Of a stretch of 21,940 bases of DNA, positions 6,300 through 14,450 are shown piece after piece. The notes below the pieces were generated by a model. It worked only from the letters and a program-made list of their open reading frames with translations, was not told where the DNA came from and ran no database searches. The DNA is from a virus: positions 1-21,940 of the IMG/VR virus record IMGVR_UViG_3300017783_000244; one strand, 5' to 3'. Numbering within the stretch: the stretch's first letter is position 1; each line of letters opens with the position of its first letter. Position numbers and translations under genes: made by a program.

Positions 6300-6488
6300 A
6301 TGTGGGAAATCCTATCCTTCCAAAAAGACCGCTCGTTAGCAGAAGAACTCGCCATTGAATGTGAAAACTTCCTCGCCATCCCATGCCATGTTCGTCAAAC
6401 TTGGCTTGACCGTTTGCTCCGACGCTACCGTGTCGTGTGCGACCGCTCGGGACTTGAGAACGGATTCGTATGGGAGAGAACGCCATGA
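6300..6488 (+). CDS. Unknown small protein (62 aa)
   Basis: This small helical protein has an acidic N-terminal half (RSLAEELAIECENFL) and a basic second half (WLDRLLRRYRVVC). No motif is recognised. It is the first gene of a tightly overlapping unit that continues through the MazG-like protein and DNA polymerase. An in-frame TTG at 6258 would place the TATA box inside the gene and is rejected. Confidence 0.6.
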   Translation: MWEILSFQKDRSLAEELAIECENFLAIPCHVRQTWLDRLLRRYRVVCDRSGLENGFVWERTP

Positions 6489-6832
6489 GCCATGAAGCAA
6501 ATGACAACCCGAGGATTATTGAAATCATCAAGGAGCGCATGGCCGTCGGTGTTGAACGCTACGGCCACGGACTTCGTGCCGAGGACGATACGACCCAATG
6601 GGGCAATAAGCAAGACTCATGGGTTGAGATGGCCATTGAAGAGGCACTTGACCTCTGCGTCTATTTGGCCACGGCTCTCATTCGGATTGAGAACGAGCGC
6701 AAGGCGCTGGATGACAAAATCCGTGAGATGGAAACTCGTCAAACTCAATTGCTCATGACCAGCAAAGGCGTGAGCAAGAAGCGTCGCTCAGCATGGCGTC
6801 GTCTGTTGTGGGGGAAGGACGATGAGTCGTGA
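6485..6832 (+). CDS. MazG-like helical protein (115 aa)
   Basis: The central part, RYGHGL ... WVEMAIEEALDLCVYLATALIRIE, resembles small phage proteins of the all-alpha NTP pyrophosphohydrolase (MazG-type) superfamily; Glu52, Glu53 and Asp56 would be the metal-binding acidic residues. Such enzymes hydrolyse (d)NTPs to monophosphates and could tune nucleotide pools for the polymerase encoded next. The family call is moderate because only one half of the usual ExxE-ExxD pattern is clear. A basic coiled tail (KKRRSAWRRLLWGK) follows. The start overlaps the preceding stop as ATGA with GGAGAG upstream, and the end overlaps the polymerase start by 11 bases. Confidence 0.75.
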   Translation: MSHEANDNPRIIEIIKERMAVGVERYGHGLRAEDDTTQWGNKQDSWVEMAIEEALDLCVYLATALIRIENERKALDDKIREMETRQTQLLMTSKGVSKKRRSAWRRLLWGKDDES

Positions 6833-9446
6833 ACCTCTGCTCATTCTTGATGTGGCCGCAGACGGCGACGAGAAGTTATGGTCTACTGTGCTCCGATGCA
6901 AACGACGCAACGGCGACACCGTGAACCTGCGTGTGCATGGATGCAAGGCCGCCTTTTGGACTGCTAAGCCCAAGGCTGAGCACCCGTGGTCAAACAAAGT
7001 AGACGGCGTGAAGAAAGTCATCGCCTCGGACAAAACCAGCGTGGAGGGCACGCCCCTCATGGAGGTCGTAGTGGACTCTCCGTTTCACATTCGCAAGGTT
7101 CGGGACTTCTACTACCCACACTACTCCGCAGACGCCAAGTGGGCATCGCTCGTCCGCTGGATTCATGGCTGGGAGGCAGTCATTGAGGTGGACCTCAGCA
7201 ACGACCTGCAATCCTTGCGTCCTGTGAACATTCATTCCAGCGAGGTTCCTGCCTCGGACTTCACCCCCTCTCTTCTCTACTTTGACATTGAGACAGCCGA
7301 CTCGTTGGATATGGAGAACGCGCCCGAACCCGTTGTCTCCATCGCTCTCTATGACTCAATCACAGGCATCCATGAAATCGCCACAACGGCCCCTACGAGC
7401 GAGCGTTTGGTCAAGAGGTTCCTTGGGTCCTCCGAGGCGCTTGAGTCGGTTGTAGAGCACGAGAACCCTATTCCAGCCATTGACCCCGATAAGGTGGTCG
7501 TAGTCAATTTTGACCATCCCGACTTGCTGGAACGGGAAGTCCACCTCTTAGATTGGTGGGCCAAAGCAATTCGCCGCTACGACCCCGATGTCCTCGCAGG
7601 GCAGAACATCAAGGGCTATGACATTCCATACCTCTACAACAGAGCCAAGAGGCTCAAGTGGAAAGAAGGGTTGAGTGGTGTCCCCAACCTCAAGGGTATG
7701 CGACGAATGCCAACCTTTGACACCAAAATTGCCTACGCTGAGCAGGTACAAGGTGCCGCCGCCACGACCGGAGCGGCATCGCTTTCGTGGATGGCTCACT
7801 CAACGCTGGGCTACGGCAAGGTGCCGAGAACTCGCATCGTTCAACTGATGCAAGAAGACCCAATGATGCTCGCAGTCTACAACGCATGGGACAATGTTTG
7901 CGCTCATCGTTGCATGGACAAATTGGACTTGCTCCCGTTCTATGTGATGAAGACCGCCTACCACAACTCTACGCTACACAATAGCCACTCCAACATGATG
8001 CTCGTTGAGGACATGATGGGCCACCTACTGATGAACGAGAACATCATCCTACCATCCGTACAAGTAGTCGCTTCTTCCATGCCCGAAGGTGGCATTGAGC
8101 AAGGTGGGTTCGTCATGGACGCACCAACAGGGGTTTGGAAGAACGCCTTTGAACTGGACAACTCCATGGAATATCCATCGGCTATCATCACCGGAAACTT
8201 CGGTCCCGACACCAAGGTGAACCCAGCAGACTATCCCGACGGCTTCCCGTTCCCCTACACCAAGACACGGGGCGGTCGCTACTATCGCCGAGACAAAGAG
8301 TCCATCATGGCCCGTGTTCTCCGCAACCTCGCCAGCGCTCGTCAAGCACTTAAGGACGAGATGAGGACCGAGAAAGACCCCGAGAAACTTCTCCTGTTGG
8401 ACCGTCAGCAACGAGTTATGAAGGAGAACATGAACTCGTGGTATGGCGTGCTGGGTTCGGGACGAACTGAGAAAACCCGCAACCGACCGTTCCGTCTCGC
8501 TGACCCCGAGATTGGGTCTGACATCACCGAAACCGCACGACTGCATAACGATTGGAACAAGCACTACATCAACCGCCGCACCCTTTGGTTCTGCGATGAA
8601 GGGGTATATGTGGAAAAAGACTATATACCCCCATCCCTTGGGTGTATAGAACTCCGGTTCACGACGCTCTACCAAGACACGGACTCCTGCAAGGTTGCCA
8701 TCGTCAATCACGACGAGGCTGAGGAGGCTATCCGTTCGTTCACCGAACGAGATGTCATGGACATGGCTGAAATCATGTGCGCTGAACTCAACGAATCGTT
8801 TCACGACTTCACCAAGGAGACGCTCAATGTGGCCAAGAACGAGTTCTTCAACATCAAGCCCGACGCCTACTACCAGCGATACTTCCAATGGGGTGTCAAG
8901 AAGAGGTACGCCTACCGAGACTTCAATGGGAAGCATGGTTATCGGGGTGTTGAACTTCGTCGTTCCTCCTCGCCACCCGTGGTGAAGAGAGTTCAACAGT
9001 CCATTTTTGACTGCATATTGGATGGGGGCAACGCGCCCGAAGTCGGCAAGTTGCTCCGTGAACATCACGAGTCCATGTTAGACCCCAAGCAGACCGAGCA
9101 GAAGGACTTCGGACAGCCGTTTGGATTCAAGAAGCGAGACACATTCGCCTACAAAGCGGCCATGTGGAGCAACGAGAATCTTGGTACGACCTTTGACTTG
9201 GGAGACAAACCACTCATCTTTTTCGCCAAGTCGGCGCCAGCACCTCTTCCCAACAATCGCAGAGTCGCTGTGGAGTGGGGAGACACCCCCGACCAGCATG
9301 GTATTGAGGTTGATAGGCTCATGAGCATTGATTCTCTGTTCGCTCAGTCCAATTCATTCGCCGCCATCCTTGGAGCACTTGGGACCAATTGGGACCGTTG
9401 CATATCGGGAGTCGGGACATCAACATTGGAGGAGTGGTTCTCATGA
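6822..9446 (+). CDS. polB: Family B DNA polymerase
   Basis: This 874-residue replicative polymerase has an N-terminal 3'-5' exonuclease domain: Exo I YFDIET (Asp155, Glu157), Exo II NIKGYD (Asn262-Asp267) and Exo III YNAWD (Tyr353-Asp357). The polymerase domain follows: motif A DNSMEYPS (446-453, divergent from the usual DxxSLYPS), motif B KENMNSWYG (534-542) and motif C YQDTDS (617-622). All catalytic acids are present, so it should be active and proofreading. The B-to-C spacing of about 75 residues seems long and contains the reverse repeat element. The ATG at 6822 follows GGGGAAGGA and overlaps the upstream gene by 11 bases. It presumably works with the RFC-like loaders encoded on both sides. 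Confidence 0.97.
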   Translation: MSREPLLILDVAADGDEKLWSTVLRCKRRNGDTVNLRVHGCKAAFWTAKPKAEHPWSNKVDGVKKVIASDKTSVEGTPLMEVVVDSPFHIRKVRDFYYPHYSADAKWASLVRWIHGWEAVIEVDLSNDLQSLRPVNIHSSEVPASDFTPSLLYFDIETADSLDMENAPEPVVSIALYDSITGIHEIATTAPTSERLVKRFLGSSEALESVVEHENPIPAIDPDKVVVVNFDHPDLLEREVHLLDWWAKAIRRYDPDVLAGQNIKGYDIPYLYNRAKRLKWKEGLSGVPNLKGMRRMPTFDTKIAYAEQVQGAAATTGAASLSWMAHSTLGYGKVPRTRIVQLMQEDPMMLAVYNAWDNVCAHRCMDKLDLLPFYVMKTAYHNSTLHNSHSNMMLVEDMMGHLLMNENIILPSVQVVASSMPEGGIEQGGFVMDAPTGVWKNAFELDNSMEYPSAIITGNFGPDTKVNPADYPDGFPFPYTKTRGGRYYRRDKESIMARVLRNLASARQALKDEMRTEKDPEKLLLLDRQQRVMKENMNSWYGVLGSGRTEKTRNRPFRLADPEIGSDITETARLHNDWNKHYINRRTLWFCDEGVYVEKDYIPPSLGCIELRFTTLYQDTDSCKVAIVNHDEAEEAIRSFTERDVMDMAEIMCAELNESFHDFTKETLNVAKNEFFNIKPDAYYQRYFQWGVKKRYAYRDFNGKHGYRGVELRRSSSPPVVKRVQQSIFDCILDGGNAPEVGKLLREHHESMLDPKQTEQKDFGQPFGFKKRDTFAYKAAMWSNENLGTTFDLGDKPLIFFAKSAPAPLPNNRRVAVEWGDTPDQHGIEVDRLMSIDSLFAQSNSFAAILGALGTNWDRCISGVGTSTLEEWFS
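8601..8635 (-). repeat. GGGGGTATATAGTCTTTT element, copy 2 (inside polB)
   Basis: Read on the reverse strand, 8632-8615 is the 18-bp core, and 21 bases (8635-8615) match 19161-19181 exactly. GGGGTATAT (8601-8609) and ATATACCCC (8623-8631) form a perfect 9-bp hairpin with a 13-base loop. It encodes polymerase residues 594-605, just before catalytic motif C. Confidence 0.85.
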
Positions 9447-9907
9447 AACTTGGCAGAGAGCGGGAATGCTATCGCCTACTGATGAATGAAGTGGGACTCA
9501 CTCACTATCAAATCCGCACCATCGCCTATCGGCACATGCAGTCCAAGCGCTGGGTTCGTGCCATAGGCAAGGAACGAGCCTCATTCGTCCAGTCTATGGA
9601 ACCACAGATTGAAGCCGTCGCTCTCCAATGTATGAGAGAGGACCCACGGGTTGCCGCTCGTGCTGTATTGTCTTTGGTATGGAACGACCGCAAGGAGCCA
9701 CCTGCTGTTTGCTGGACGGTCGTTGCTCAAGCCATGAGTCGCATAGCCGAGGTTATGGAGTGGGATAGGAAACAGATTCGGCAGATGTGGGAAGCCGCTC
9801 GTTCGTTGCGGGAATGGGAAGGTGTTCAAGGGTTCAAACGATGGACTGAGGACAACCTTCGCACATATCTCATCATCAAAGGATTTTTGCCTCCCGACAC
9901 CCTTTGA
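9443..9907 (+). CDS. Unknown helical protein (154 aa)
   Basis: It starts in the polymerase stop as ATGA, with GGAGG upstream. The product is predominantly alpha-helical, basic and Trp/Arg-rich (ECYRLLMNEVGLTHYQIRTIAYRHM; MSRIAEVMEWDRKQIRQMW). No catalytic or metal motif is visible. The coupling to polB suggests a replication or recombination accessory role, by context only. Confidence 0.75.
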   Translation: MKLGRERECYRLLMNEVGLTHYQIRTIAYRHMQSKRWVRAIGKERASFVQSMEPQIEAVALQCMREDPRVAARAVLSLVWNDRKEPPAVCWTVVAQAMSRIAEVMEWDRKQIRQMWEAARSLREWEGVQGFKRWTEDNLRTYLIIKGFLPPDTL

Positions 9908-9913
9908 CCGCTA

Positions 9914-9925
9914 CCTTGATATAGG
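9914..9925 (+). promoter_or_regulatory. Archaeal TATA promoter (leadered gene)
   Basis: CCTTGATATAGG lies 35 bases before the ATG at 9960, so the mRNA should carry a leader of about 13 bases. TTTGACCGCTA precedes the box, as at other promoters. Confidence 0.75.
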
Positions 9926-9946
9926 TGGGGTGTGTTAGGTCGGTTT

Positions 9947-9952
9947 GGAGAG
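9947..9952 (+). promoter_or_regulatory. Shine-Dalgarno site
   Basis: GGAGAG lies seven bases before the ATG at 9960 and, with the longer TATA-to-ATG distance, decides that start over the in-frame TTG at 9945. Confidence 0.6.
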
Positions 9953-9959
9953 AACCCAA

Positions 9960-11216
9960 ATGAGCCTAACTACCATTGAAGCCATGACCGAAGCCGTCGC
10001 AAATGCTGGCGGCCGTATGACCGAAGAACAATACCTTGAGAGCGTATGCGGTCTCATCACAGCCAGCGGCCGTGAGACGACTGTGAAATCGTTGAAGTCC
10101 AACGCTTTCAGCGCCCACCGCTTGGACAAAGCAGGCATCTGCCGTGTGTCCATTGGCGACGACCGCCAAGTGTGGTCCAAAGCCCAAGCCGACATTCTGC
10201 TTGCTGGCGGCGCCCCCACGGTGAACTCCGTGGTGCACACCCCTTCGTTGTTTGACACTCCTGTGGCATCCACCACTTTGACTGCCATTCCTGCTGACGA
10301 CGCCCCCGTGGCCACCGTGCAGGTTGGCGGCTCCTTCTACGGAGTCCCACGAAACAGCCCCGAGGCTGTCGCCCAGTTGAGCGAGTACCTCAAGTCCCTC
10401 ATTCCTTCCCGTCGTGTCTTTGTTGAGTCCGACCGCCAAGAGTACCGCTTGCTTGCCAATCGCGTTCGCCGCTCTTTGAAAGGAGACACCATCAAGGCTC
10501 ACATGCTTGCAGTCGGCCCCACGGGTTGCGGCAAGTCCGAACTGGCCAAGTCCTTCTTCCACGAGGTCAATATGCCCCTGCTCCGAGTGAACCTCTCGGA
10601 CGGCATCACCGAGGACCAATTCATTGGCTCTCGCACCTTGCGAAATGGCGAAGTCGTGTTCCAAGACGGCATCCTCACCATGGCCGCTGAACTCGGACTA
10701 CCCCTCCTCTGCGACGAAATCAACGCCGCTCGTGAGAACATTCTCATCGCACTCAACGGCTTGATGGACACAGGCATGATGGTCATTCCCGATGACAACA
10801 ACCGTGTGGTCAAGGCCAAGGCTGGCTTCATGATTATTGGAACCATGAACCCTCCCGAGGACTACGCTGGCGTGAACGAAATGAATGCGGCTACCAAGAA
10901 CCGTTTCACCTACTCCATTCCCTTCACCTACCTTCCACGAGACTTGGAAGTGCAGGTCGTCATGAGCCAAACAGGCTTCGCCGATGAGGAACTTGTCGGC
11001 AACCTCGTGGACCTCGCCAACGACCTCCGCCGCCTCAAGAAGGAGCACCAAATGGAGACCGACACCTCCACTCGTATGCTCGTTCAACTCTGCGACGAAT
11101 TGGAGGACCTCAGCCTTTCCGAAGCCGTTCGGTATGTCATGATTGGCCGCTACCTCCCCGACGAGATGGCGACCGTTGAAGCCGCCGCACGCGCTCGCCT
11201 TGAGGACTTCGTTTGA
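9960..11216 (+). CDS. MoxR-type AAA+ ATPase (CobS/CbbQ-like)
   Basis: The protein has 418 residues. The first 75 look like a small winged-helix-type domain (TEEQYLESVCGLI ... ETTVKSLKSNAFSAHRL), then a Pro/Ala/Val-rich linker. The AAA+ core has Walker A GPTGCGKS (186-193), Walker B LLCDEIN (249-255), sensor 1 in IIGTMNP and an arginine-finger region NAATKNRF. The MoxR/CbbQ/CobS group works as hexamers that, with a VWA partner, remodel protein complexes. The VWA partner here is the product of the gene at 12270. Likely roles are virion assembly or protein remodelling; true cobalt chelation is not implied. Confidence 0.9.
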   Translation: MSLTTIEAMTEAVANAGGRMTEEQYLESVCGLITASGRETTVKSLKSNAFSAHRLDKAGICRVSIGDDRQVWSKAQADILLAGGAPTVNSVVHTPSLFDTPVASTTLTAIPADDAPVATVQVGGSFYGVPRNSPEAVAQLSEYLKSLIPSRRVFVESDRQEYRLLANRVRRSLKGDTIKAHMLAVGPTGCGKSELAKSFFHEVNMPLLRVNLSDGITEDQFIGSRTLRNGEVVFQDGILTMAAELGLPLLCDEINAARENILIALNGLMDTGMMVIPDDNNRVVKAKAGFMIIGTMNPPEDYAGVNEMNAATKNRFTYSIPFTYLPRDLEVQVVMSQTGFADEELVGNLVDLANDLRRLKKEHQMETDTSTRMLVQLCDELEDLSLSEAVRYVMIGRYLPDEMATVEAAARARLEDFV

Positions 11217-11320
11217 TACTCTCTTAGCCGTGAACACGGTGAGGGGGGACACGGCTGAGATGCTTCTCTCCTCCCCCCTCGCCACCTCGGTTCAAATAGG
11301 TGGGAGTGGCCCTTGAGGCC
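11217..11320 (+). other. Intergenic stem-loop region
   Basis: GGTGAGGGGGG (11238-11248) can pair with CCCCCCTCGCC (11273-11283) with one G-U pair. A nested CCGTG AA CACGG (11228-11239) overlaps it as an alternative hairpin. There is no T-run, so it may be a processing or attenuation structure rather than a terminator. A TATA box follows. Confidence 0.5.
11291..11300 (+). promoter_or_regulatory. Archaeal TATA-like promoter
   Basis: TTCAAATAGG lies 21 bases before the ATG at 11321. It is the weakest match to the box consensus but holds the exact spacing and is followed by the usual G-rich TGGGAGTGG. Confidence 0.6.
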
Positions 11321-11476
11321 ATGACACCTACTGAAATGGAGCAACGGATTGAAGACCTTGAGGAACTCGTGCGACGACTGTGCAAACACACAGGAATGCG
11401 AATGAAGACACTCGGAGAACTCCTCCATCCAGACCAAGACACCCTCCTCCCACGGAAGCAACGGATGCTGGATTGA
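11321..11476 (+). CDS. Unknown small protein (51 aa)
   Basis: The ATG is at leaderless distance from a TATA-like box. The product begins with an acidic helix, MTPTEMEQRIEDLEELVRRL, resembling a short coiled coil, followed by a basic tail. It ends one base before the next gene's ATG, so the two are co-expressed. No family is recognised. It might be a dimerisation or accessory subunit for the ATPase that follows (context only). Confidence 0.6.
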   Translation: MTPTEMEQRIEDLEELVRRLCKHTGMRMKTLGELLHPDQDTLLPRKQRMLD

Positions 11477-11477
11477 A

Positions 11478-12227
11478 ATGCTCCTTGGACCCAAGGCCCC
11501 CATTGAGGGCGTCCGTCAATGGCTACGAGACCCCATCCGACCTCTCATTCTCTTTGGCCCCGCTGGATGCGGCAAGAACCATGTCCTCGCAACTCTCGGA
11601 GCCGACATGGAGATGGATGCTGAGACTCACGAGGACCCGTTGAAAGCGATGGAGAACGCCCGCCACCCGACCTTCTTTGGAAAAGGCCGCTACGCCGTCG
11701 TAGATGACGCCGATTTCATCGGCAAGGGGTTGTGGACCAAAATAGCAATCGCTCTCCCTCACGCCCCTCCCACGGCCATTCTCGCCCAATCCTTGCACTC
11801 GGTCCCGTATCAAGTGCGAAAGTCCTGTGTTGTCATTGAACTCAAGCGACCGAGCGAATCGCATATGCGTTCCATGCTGGGCGACCACCCCCTATCGGCC
11901 GACATAGCCAAGACCGCCAAGTCGTGGAGGCAAGCCATCATCGCCGCAGAACTTGGCGTGGTTCCGATGACCGAGGACCTCGGTTTCGTCCACCCACGAG
12001 ACCAAGCGAAAGCAGTTCTATCGGGTCGCCTCATGCACGATTTTGACACCCACCCACTCTCGGTACTGGGTATGGCACACCACAACGGAACACCACCCGA
12101 GCAGGTCGCTCATGGACTCATGATGCACTCTCATGCGTGGGACATTGACCAACTATCCACCGTATCACGCCGCTACATTTCTACGCTTCGTTCGGACCGA
12201 CAGGATAACCCGCCCTATCGTTTGTGA
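11478..12227 (+). CDS. RFC large-subunit-like AAA+ ATPase (249 aa)
   Basis: Walker A is FGPAGCGKNH (26-35), with Asn where Ser/Thr is normal. Walker B is YAVVDDAD (72-79), with Asp-Asp in place of Asp-Glu. A sensor-like strand AILAQSLHS and then CVVIELKRPSE match the 'C..i.f.rp' strand of RFC large subunits. The C-terminal half is helical, like the lid and collar. It is much shorter than archaeal RFC-L and lacks a PIP-box tail that I can see. It probably teams with the viral RFC small subunit; altered nucleotide-site residues suggest weak or absent ATP hydrolysis. A generic AAA+ or DnaC-like role is the alternative. Confidence 0.75.
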   Translation: MLLGPKAPIEGVRQWLRDPIRPLILFGPAGCGKNHVLATLGADMEMDAETHEDPLKAMENARHPTFFGKGRYAVVDDADFIGKGLWTKIAIALPHAPPTAILAQSLHSVPYQVRKSCVVIELKRPSESHMRSMLGDHPLSADIAKTAKSWRQAIIAAELGVVPMTEDLGFVHPRDQAKAVLSGRLMHDFDTHPLSVLGMAHHNGTPPEQVAHGLMMHSHAWDIDQLSTVSRRYISTLRSDRQDNPPYRL

Positions 12228-12237
12228 TAGGCCACCA

Positions 12238-12249
12238 CCTTAATATAGG
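12238..12249 (+). promoter_or_regulatory. Archaeal TATA promoter
   Basis: CCTTAATATAGG lies 21 bases before the ATG at 12270, and the box starts 11 bases after the preceding stop. Confidence 0.85.
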
Positions 12250-12269
12250 TGGTGTGCATAGGACCAAAC

Positions 12270-14450
12270 ATGACCCAACCATGGAGCAACCAAACCCGCA
12301 TTGCATACCAGCACCACCTTGGCAACCTTGCTAAGGTGTTGAGTGGTCAATACGAAGGCAAAGGCCGAGCCGTCAAGCGCTTGAAGGTCGGTCCATCGGA
12401 ACCATGTGCAACCGACGGGGACACCGTTCACCTGTCCTACCCCATCATGCAGGGTATCAGCGATAACATGAACCTCATTCTCAGCGAGGCAATCCTTGCA
12501 CACGAGGCCGCTGGCCACCTACGGTACACAAACTTCAACTCATGGAAGAACATGACCGACGGCATCAAGCGTGGCAAAGAAGACCGCTTGCTTCACGACT
12601 TCGTGAACATCTTTGAGGACGCTCGTGTGAACTACTTGCTGGGCAAGGACTTTGCAGGTTCCAAGAAGCGCTTGGACATGGCTCAGCGCATGATGATGGA
12701 GACTCACAAAGCCGGTGTTGCCGGTCGTGTCATTGAAGACCACGAGGCGGCAAAAATGGGCGTCATCGCTATCGCCACCGAAGCCATTCTCTCAGTCGGA
12801 CACTTCATCAACAACCCAAAGGTCATCGCTATGATGGACGAGGCTCGTCCTTTGTTCGCTGGCGCCTTGGCCTGCAAGGACACCAACAATGTGGTTAAGG
12901 GTGCTCGCATCGTGCTTGCTGTCTACCGCAAGCACTTCCCCGAGGACGAGTCCGACGGTAGTGAATACGGTGCTTCTACCTCTGCCGAAGGCGAAGGTCT
13001 GTTCTCGGACGACATGTCCATTGACAACATAGAGAAGGCGGCTAACTCCCAAAAGCGAAACAAAGCCAAGGCTCAAGACGCCCCAGCAAAGCGCTTCAAA
13101 GACTTGGTAGAGAAGATTCCTTCCAGCGACTCCACTCAAGACGGCGACGGTCCTGCCGAAGGCGATGCTGACGGTGATGGTGCTGGTGCTGGCGGAGACG
13201 ACGGCGACGGTGAGCCTGCTGGTGCTGGCGATGCTGACGGCGATGCTGACGGCAAAGGTGCTGGCGACGGTGAGTGTGCTGGCGACGGTGAGGGCGACGG
13301 TGAAGGCAAGTCATTCAACCAACTTCCCGACACCGCTGACGACGACTTCGGTTCCACTACCGTTGTCCGTGAAGGCGACAACGATGAGACTGAGTTCCTC
13401 GGTGGCTCAACTGGTTCATGCGAGGCATTATTTCTTGGCGACGACTTGACGGAGAACCTCAAGGCTGAGGCTCAAGCCGTCTTTGACTCCGCTGATGAAC
13501 TATGGTTCCCCGAGGACACGGACCTTGAGGACCTCACCGTGGACCATGAACCCGAGGACACGGGCGACCGTGTGAACGATGGTGGCCACCTCATCATAAC
13601 TCAAAAGAACCCCGACTGGCGAAACGGCTGGTTGGCTGATGTGCAAGACTACGAAGCGACCAAAGGTAGAACCCGTGGCGCTGTGAAGCGTGTGGCTAAG
13701 ACCATGGAAAAACTCATCAAAGGTGCTGACACCCGTGAGACCACTCACCACAAGCGTGGCAAATTGGACGACCGCCGCCTATGGGCTGTTCGCTCCTCCG
13801 ACCGCTTGTTCACCAAGCCCAAGACCTACGAGGAGTTCAAGTTGAAGTGCGTCATTCTCATTGACGCCTCGGGTTCCATGTCGGGTCGTCGTGCTCGTCA
13901 AGCCGCTGAGGCCGCTGTGGCGCTCTCTGAGGCCATGGAAGCCGTTGGGGCGGACTACGAGGTAGTGGACTTCAATTCGTCCAATGGAAGCGTTCGTGGC
14001 TACCGTCAAGGAGCAACCTACATCAATGTGCGAAAGGGTGCCAACGAAACACTCACCACCACGGTCAAGAGGCAAATTGCCACACCATTCTCGGGTTCAC
14101 AAAACTCCGATGGCTACGCCGTCAAGTGGGCTATGAACCGCACCAAGCAGTTCGGTCGTCCCGATGCTCGCCGCATGGTGTTCATCATCAGCGACGGTTC
14201 TCCATGTGGACCTGCACCACGGGGTATGGGAAGCGGCGACCACCTTCGCTCTGTGTTGGCTGACGCTGAGACGGATGATTGTATTCTCTTCTCAGTCGGC
14301 ATCGCTGGCATGAACACGGCCAAGTGGTACGGGAACCACGGCCACGCTAAAATCAATGGCATGGAGACGCTTGCCGCTGACATTCTATTGCCACTCAAGA
14401 CGGCACTCAAGAAAGCCCTCAAGAGCAAGAAGAAGGTGGTGGCTCAATGA
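12270..14450 (+). CDS. VWA/MIDAS protein, CobT-like partner of the MoxR ATPase
   Basis: This 726-residue protein has three parts. Residues 1-270 form a helical domain with HEAAGHLRYTNF (His78, Glu79, His83), the 'HE..gH..yT.f' motif of phage CobT-like proteins. Residues about 289-348 are a Gly/Asp/Ala/Glu low-complexity linker. The C-terminal VWA domain has MIDAS DASGSMS (532-538) and a later ISDGSP metal-site strand, ending in a basic tail ALKKALKSKKK. VWA proteins of this group pair with MoxR/CobS ATPases as adaptors; the ATPase is encoded at 9960. The ATG at 12270 fits the promoter; an in-frame GTG at 12249 overlaps the TATA element. The HExxGH helix is not a canonical HExxH site. Confidence 0.9.
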   Translation: MTQPWSNQTRIAYQHHLGNLAKVLSGQYEGKGRAVKRLKVGPSEPCATDGDTVHLSYPIMQGISDNMNLILSEAILAHEAAGHLRYTNFNSWKNMTDGIKRGKEDRLLHDFVNIFEDARVNYLLGKDFAGSKKRLDMAQRMMMETHKAGVAGRVIEDHEAAKMGVIAIATEAILSVGHFINNPKVIAMMDEARPLFAGALACKDTNNVVKGARIVLAVYRKHFPEDESDGSEYGASTSAEGEGLFSDDMSIDNIEKAANSQKRNKAKAQDAPAKRFKDLVEKIPSSDSTQDGDGPAEGDADGDGAGAGGDDGDGEPAGAGDADGDADGKGAGDGECAGDGEGDGEGKSFNQLPDTADDDFGSTTVVREGDNDETEFLGGSTGSCEALFLGDDLTENLKAEAQAVFDSADELWFPEDTDLEDLTVDHEPEDTGDRVNDGGHLIITQKNPDWRNGWLADVQDYEATKGRTRGAVKRVAKTMEKLIKGADTRETTHHKRGKLDDRRLWAVRSSDRLFTKPKTYEEFKLKCVILIDASGSMSGRRARQAAEAAVALSEAMEAVGADYEVVDFNSSNGSVRGYRQGATYINVRKGANETLTTTVKRQIATPFSGSQNSDGYAVKWAMNRTKQFGRPDARRMVFIISDGSPCGPAPRGMGSGDHLRSVLADAETDDCILFSVGIAGMNTAKWYGNHGHAKINGMETLAADILLPLKTALKKALKSKKKVVAQ
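13138..13315 (+). repeat. Low-complexity Gly/Asp/Ala-coding repeat
   Basis: Imperfect repeats of GACGGCGACGGT and GGTGCTGGCGA encode an acidic, flexible linker of the VWA protein. Such tracts vary in length by slippage and recombination. Confidence 0.8.

Noticed and set aside
8049-9068. Reverse ORF of 339 codons across polB
   Set aside because: It lies wholly opposite conserved polymerase motifs; it is open only because of codon bias on the + strand.
6485-9446. 2-aminoadenine (Z) genome hypothesis from the MazG-like gene
   Set aside because: No PurZ-like gene is visible, and the polymerase is family B rather than the A-type DpoZ known from such phages.
12501-12518. HEAAGH in the VWA protein as a canonical HExxH protease site
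   Set aside because: The second His is one residue too far for HExxH; a different metal or structural role is more likely.
13096-13462. Reverse or alternative frames in the Gly/Asp repeat
   Set aside because: They are repeat artefacts (Ser/Pro or His/Arg runs) of the linker-coding sequence.
9960-14450. True cobalt chelatase (CobS/CobT) for vitamin B12 synthesis
   Set aside because: No CobN or other corrin genes are present; MoxR-VWA pairs have many other roles, and the VWA protein has a long viral-type insertion.
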